Positions 62,550 to 64,000 of a stretch of DNA of 64,000 nt are shown here, piece after piece; positions within the stretch are counted from its first letter, which is position 1, and each line of letters opens with the position of its first letter. The notes below the pieces were generated by a model. The model ran no database searches and was not told where the DNA came from. It saw only the letters and a list, made by a program, of their open reading frames with translations. A program made the position numbers and the translations under genes. The stretch is from Monosporascus cannonballus (lineage: Eukaryota; Ascomycota; Sordariomycetes; Xylariales). Location: contig QJNS01000115.1 of NCBI GenBank assembly GCA_004154925.1, positions 1-64,000 on the forward strand, given 5' to 3'.

Positions 62550-64000
62550 ATGACTCCCACGACTACGCTCAAGGGCGAGAAGTTCGACCGCTCGCTCTTT
62601 GAGTCGCTCATGAAGCGGCGTTTCTTCTTTACTGAATCATTCGAAATATATCGAGTCTCCGCTAACTTCAATGGCGATAATCGTGGCCTTTATGATTATG
62701 GCCCACCCGGATGTGCTCTGCAAGCCAACATCGTGGATCTCTGGAGGAAGCATTTTGTTATGGAGGAGAATATACTTGAGCTTGACTGCACCGTCATCAC
62801 CCCCGAACGCGTTCTCCAGACAAGCGGTCATGTGGACAAGTTCGCCGACTGGATGTGCAAGGACCCCGGCAAAGGTGAATATCTTCGCGCCGATCACCTC
62901 GTCAAGAATGTCCTCGAATCACGGATTACTCGGGGTGTGAACGGACCCTCCAAGGACTCACCCAAGTTGGATGAGTCAACCATCGCTGAATACAATGACA
63001 TCCTTGCCAAGGTGACTTCCGACTTGAATCTTGATAGTCTTCTGCCGATGACTGACCATGCTACGTTATGCAGCTCGACGACTACAACGGTTCCGAACTA
63101 GGCGACTTGATTATACGGCTGGACATTCGGAATCCGGACGGTAATGGCGAGGTTCTCCCACCAATACCCTTCAATCTCATGTTCAAGTCCACCGTTGGTC
63201 CGAGTGCAGCTGCTCCCATCTACCTCCGCCCTGAGACTGCGCAGGGCCAGTTTTTGAACTTCAAAAAGTTGCTCGACTATAACCAAAATTCGATGCCATT
63301 CGCTTCTGCCAGTATCGGAAAATCTTATAGAAACGAGATTTCTCCCAGGTCTGGACTTCTTCGAGTAAGGGAATTCCTAATGGCTGAAATTGAACATTAC
63401 GTCGACCCTGATAAGAAGGAGCACCCTCGTTTCGGTGAAGTCGGCGAGATCGAGTTGCCCTTACTTAATAGGGAGACGCAGGCTGCCGGCAAGACAACGC
63501 CTCAGACTATGACAGTAGGGCAAGCAGTCAAGTCCAAGACCATCGAGAACGAAACGCTTGGCTACTTCCTTGCAAGGATCATGTTGTTTCTCCTCAAGAT
63601 CGGAGTCAACCCTTCAAAACTCCGATTTAGGCAACATATGGCAAATGAAATGGCCCACTACGCGTGTGACTGCTGGGATGCTGAGCTTCTCACGAGCTAC
63701 GGCTGGATCGAATGCGTCGGTTGTGCTGACCGGAGCGCGTTCGACCTAACAGCGCATTCAAAGTACACGGGTGCTCCTTTAGTAGTTAAAGAGGCACTTC
63801 CTGAGCCGGTCAAAGTGGACGAATTGCAAGCTACACTTGACAAGAAACTTATGGGGCCACGTTTCAGGCGCGATGCGCCGGTTATCCAGGCAAGCGTCGA
63901 GGCTCTAGATCAGACCTCACTAAAGGCATTAGCAGCGGAGCTCAGCGAAAAGGGGGCCGTGACCATCGACACGCCTGCTTTGTCCGACGGCAGGACGTCC
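62550..64000 (+). CDS. GRS1: Glycyl-tRNA synthetase (class II), partial at window edge
   Basis: Exon 1 is 62550-63011. A 62-nt intron follows (63012-63073, GTGACT...TTATGCAG, with CTGAC inside), and exon 2 (63074-64000) stays open to the edge, giving 463 codons so far. It charges tRNA-Gly in translation; fungal GRS1 often serves both cytosol and mitochondria. Seen: KRRFFFTESFEIY (22-34), DYGPPGCALQANIVDLWRKH (49-68), TSGHVDKFADWM (91-102), RPETAQG (206-212), motif 2 around 236-255 (GKSYRNEISPRSGLLRVREF), HMANEMAHYA and YGWIECVGCADRSAFDL. Odd: after EIY the usual GGVA-type glycine loop is replaced by about 11 residues (RVSANFNGDNR), and a transposon ends 65 bp upstream. The anticodon-binding domain is beyond the window. 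Confidence 0.93.

Noticed and set aside
62652..62685. Unspliced intron in the GlyRS glycine-loop segment
   Set aside because: There is a branch-like GCTAAC but no AG acceptor, and the stretch is shorter than any workable intron; treated as coding.

Overview
This is a nuclear window from a filamentous ascomycete, most likely a Sordariomycete. The evidence is short GT-AG introns (58-194 nt) with CTGAC-type branch sites, a 323-residue PSTAIRE CDK1 of filamentous-fungal type, Tad-like and Pot2/Fot1-like transposons, and strong repeat-induced point mutation (RIP). The order and genus cannot be fixed from sequence alone.

Layout. Bases 1 to about 43.9 kb form an AT-rich, gene-free block of nested transposons. 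Four full-length Gypsy LTR retrotransposons of chromovirus type (here G1-G4, 6.6-6.9 kb) are each bounded by an exact 5-bp target duplication: G1 145-6823 (minus), G2 8277-15021 (plus), G3 26509-33398 (plus), G4 34161-40804 (plus). They sit in older degraded repeats, together with a solo LTR (25587-25963), a Gypsy pol fragment (about 23.9-25.6 kb) and a GC-normal island (19.8-23.9 kb) holding a gag-like relic and a broken Tad-type LINE. Interiors are riddled with CpA-to-TpA changes while CpG survives. From about 42.1 to 43.9 kb the DNA is even more AT-rich and CpG is lost too.

From 43.9 to 60.6 kb the base composition is normal. A putative 197-bp MITE is followed by an AlkB-like dioxygenase (minus), a divergent CDK1/Cdc2 kinase (plus), a 7.7-kb interval with no recognisable gene, and a Pho85-type (PCL) cyclin. 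A perfectly bounded, RIP-damaged Pot2/Fot1-like DNA transposon (60638-62484) ends 65 bp before the start of a glycyl-tRNA synthetase gene, which runs off the right edge.

Biology. CDK1 and the PCL-type cyclin are both cell-cycle regulators, but a PCL cyclin normally partners Pho85 rather than CDK1, so their proximity need not be functional. The most unusual signal is in the retroelements. All four Gypsy copies keep an antisense reading frame between pol and the 3' LTR that is recognisably homologous among copies, ending tail-to-tail with pol. RIP density also drops at the outer ends of the elements, and the 377-bp solo LTR escaped RIP altogether.
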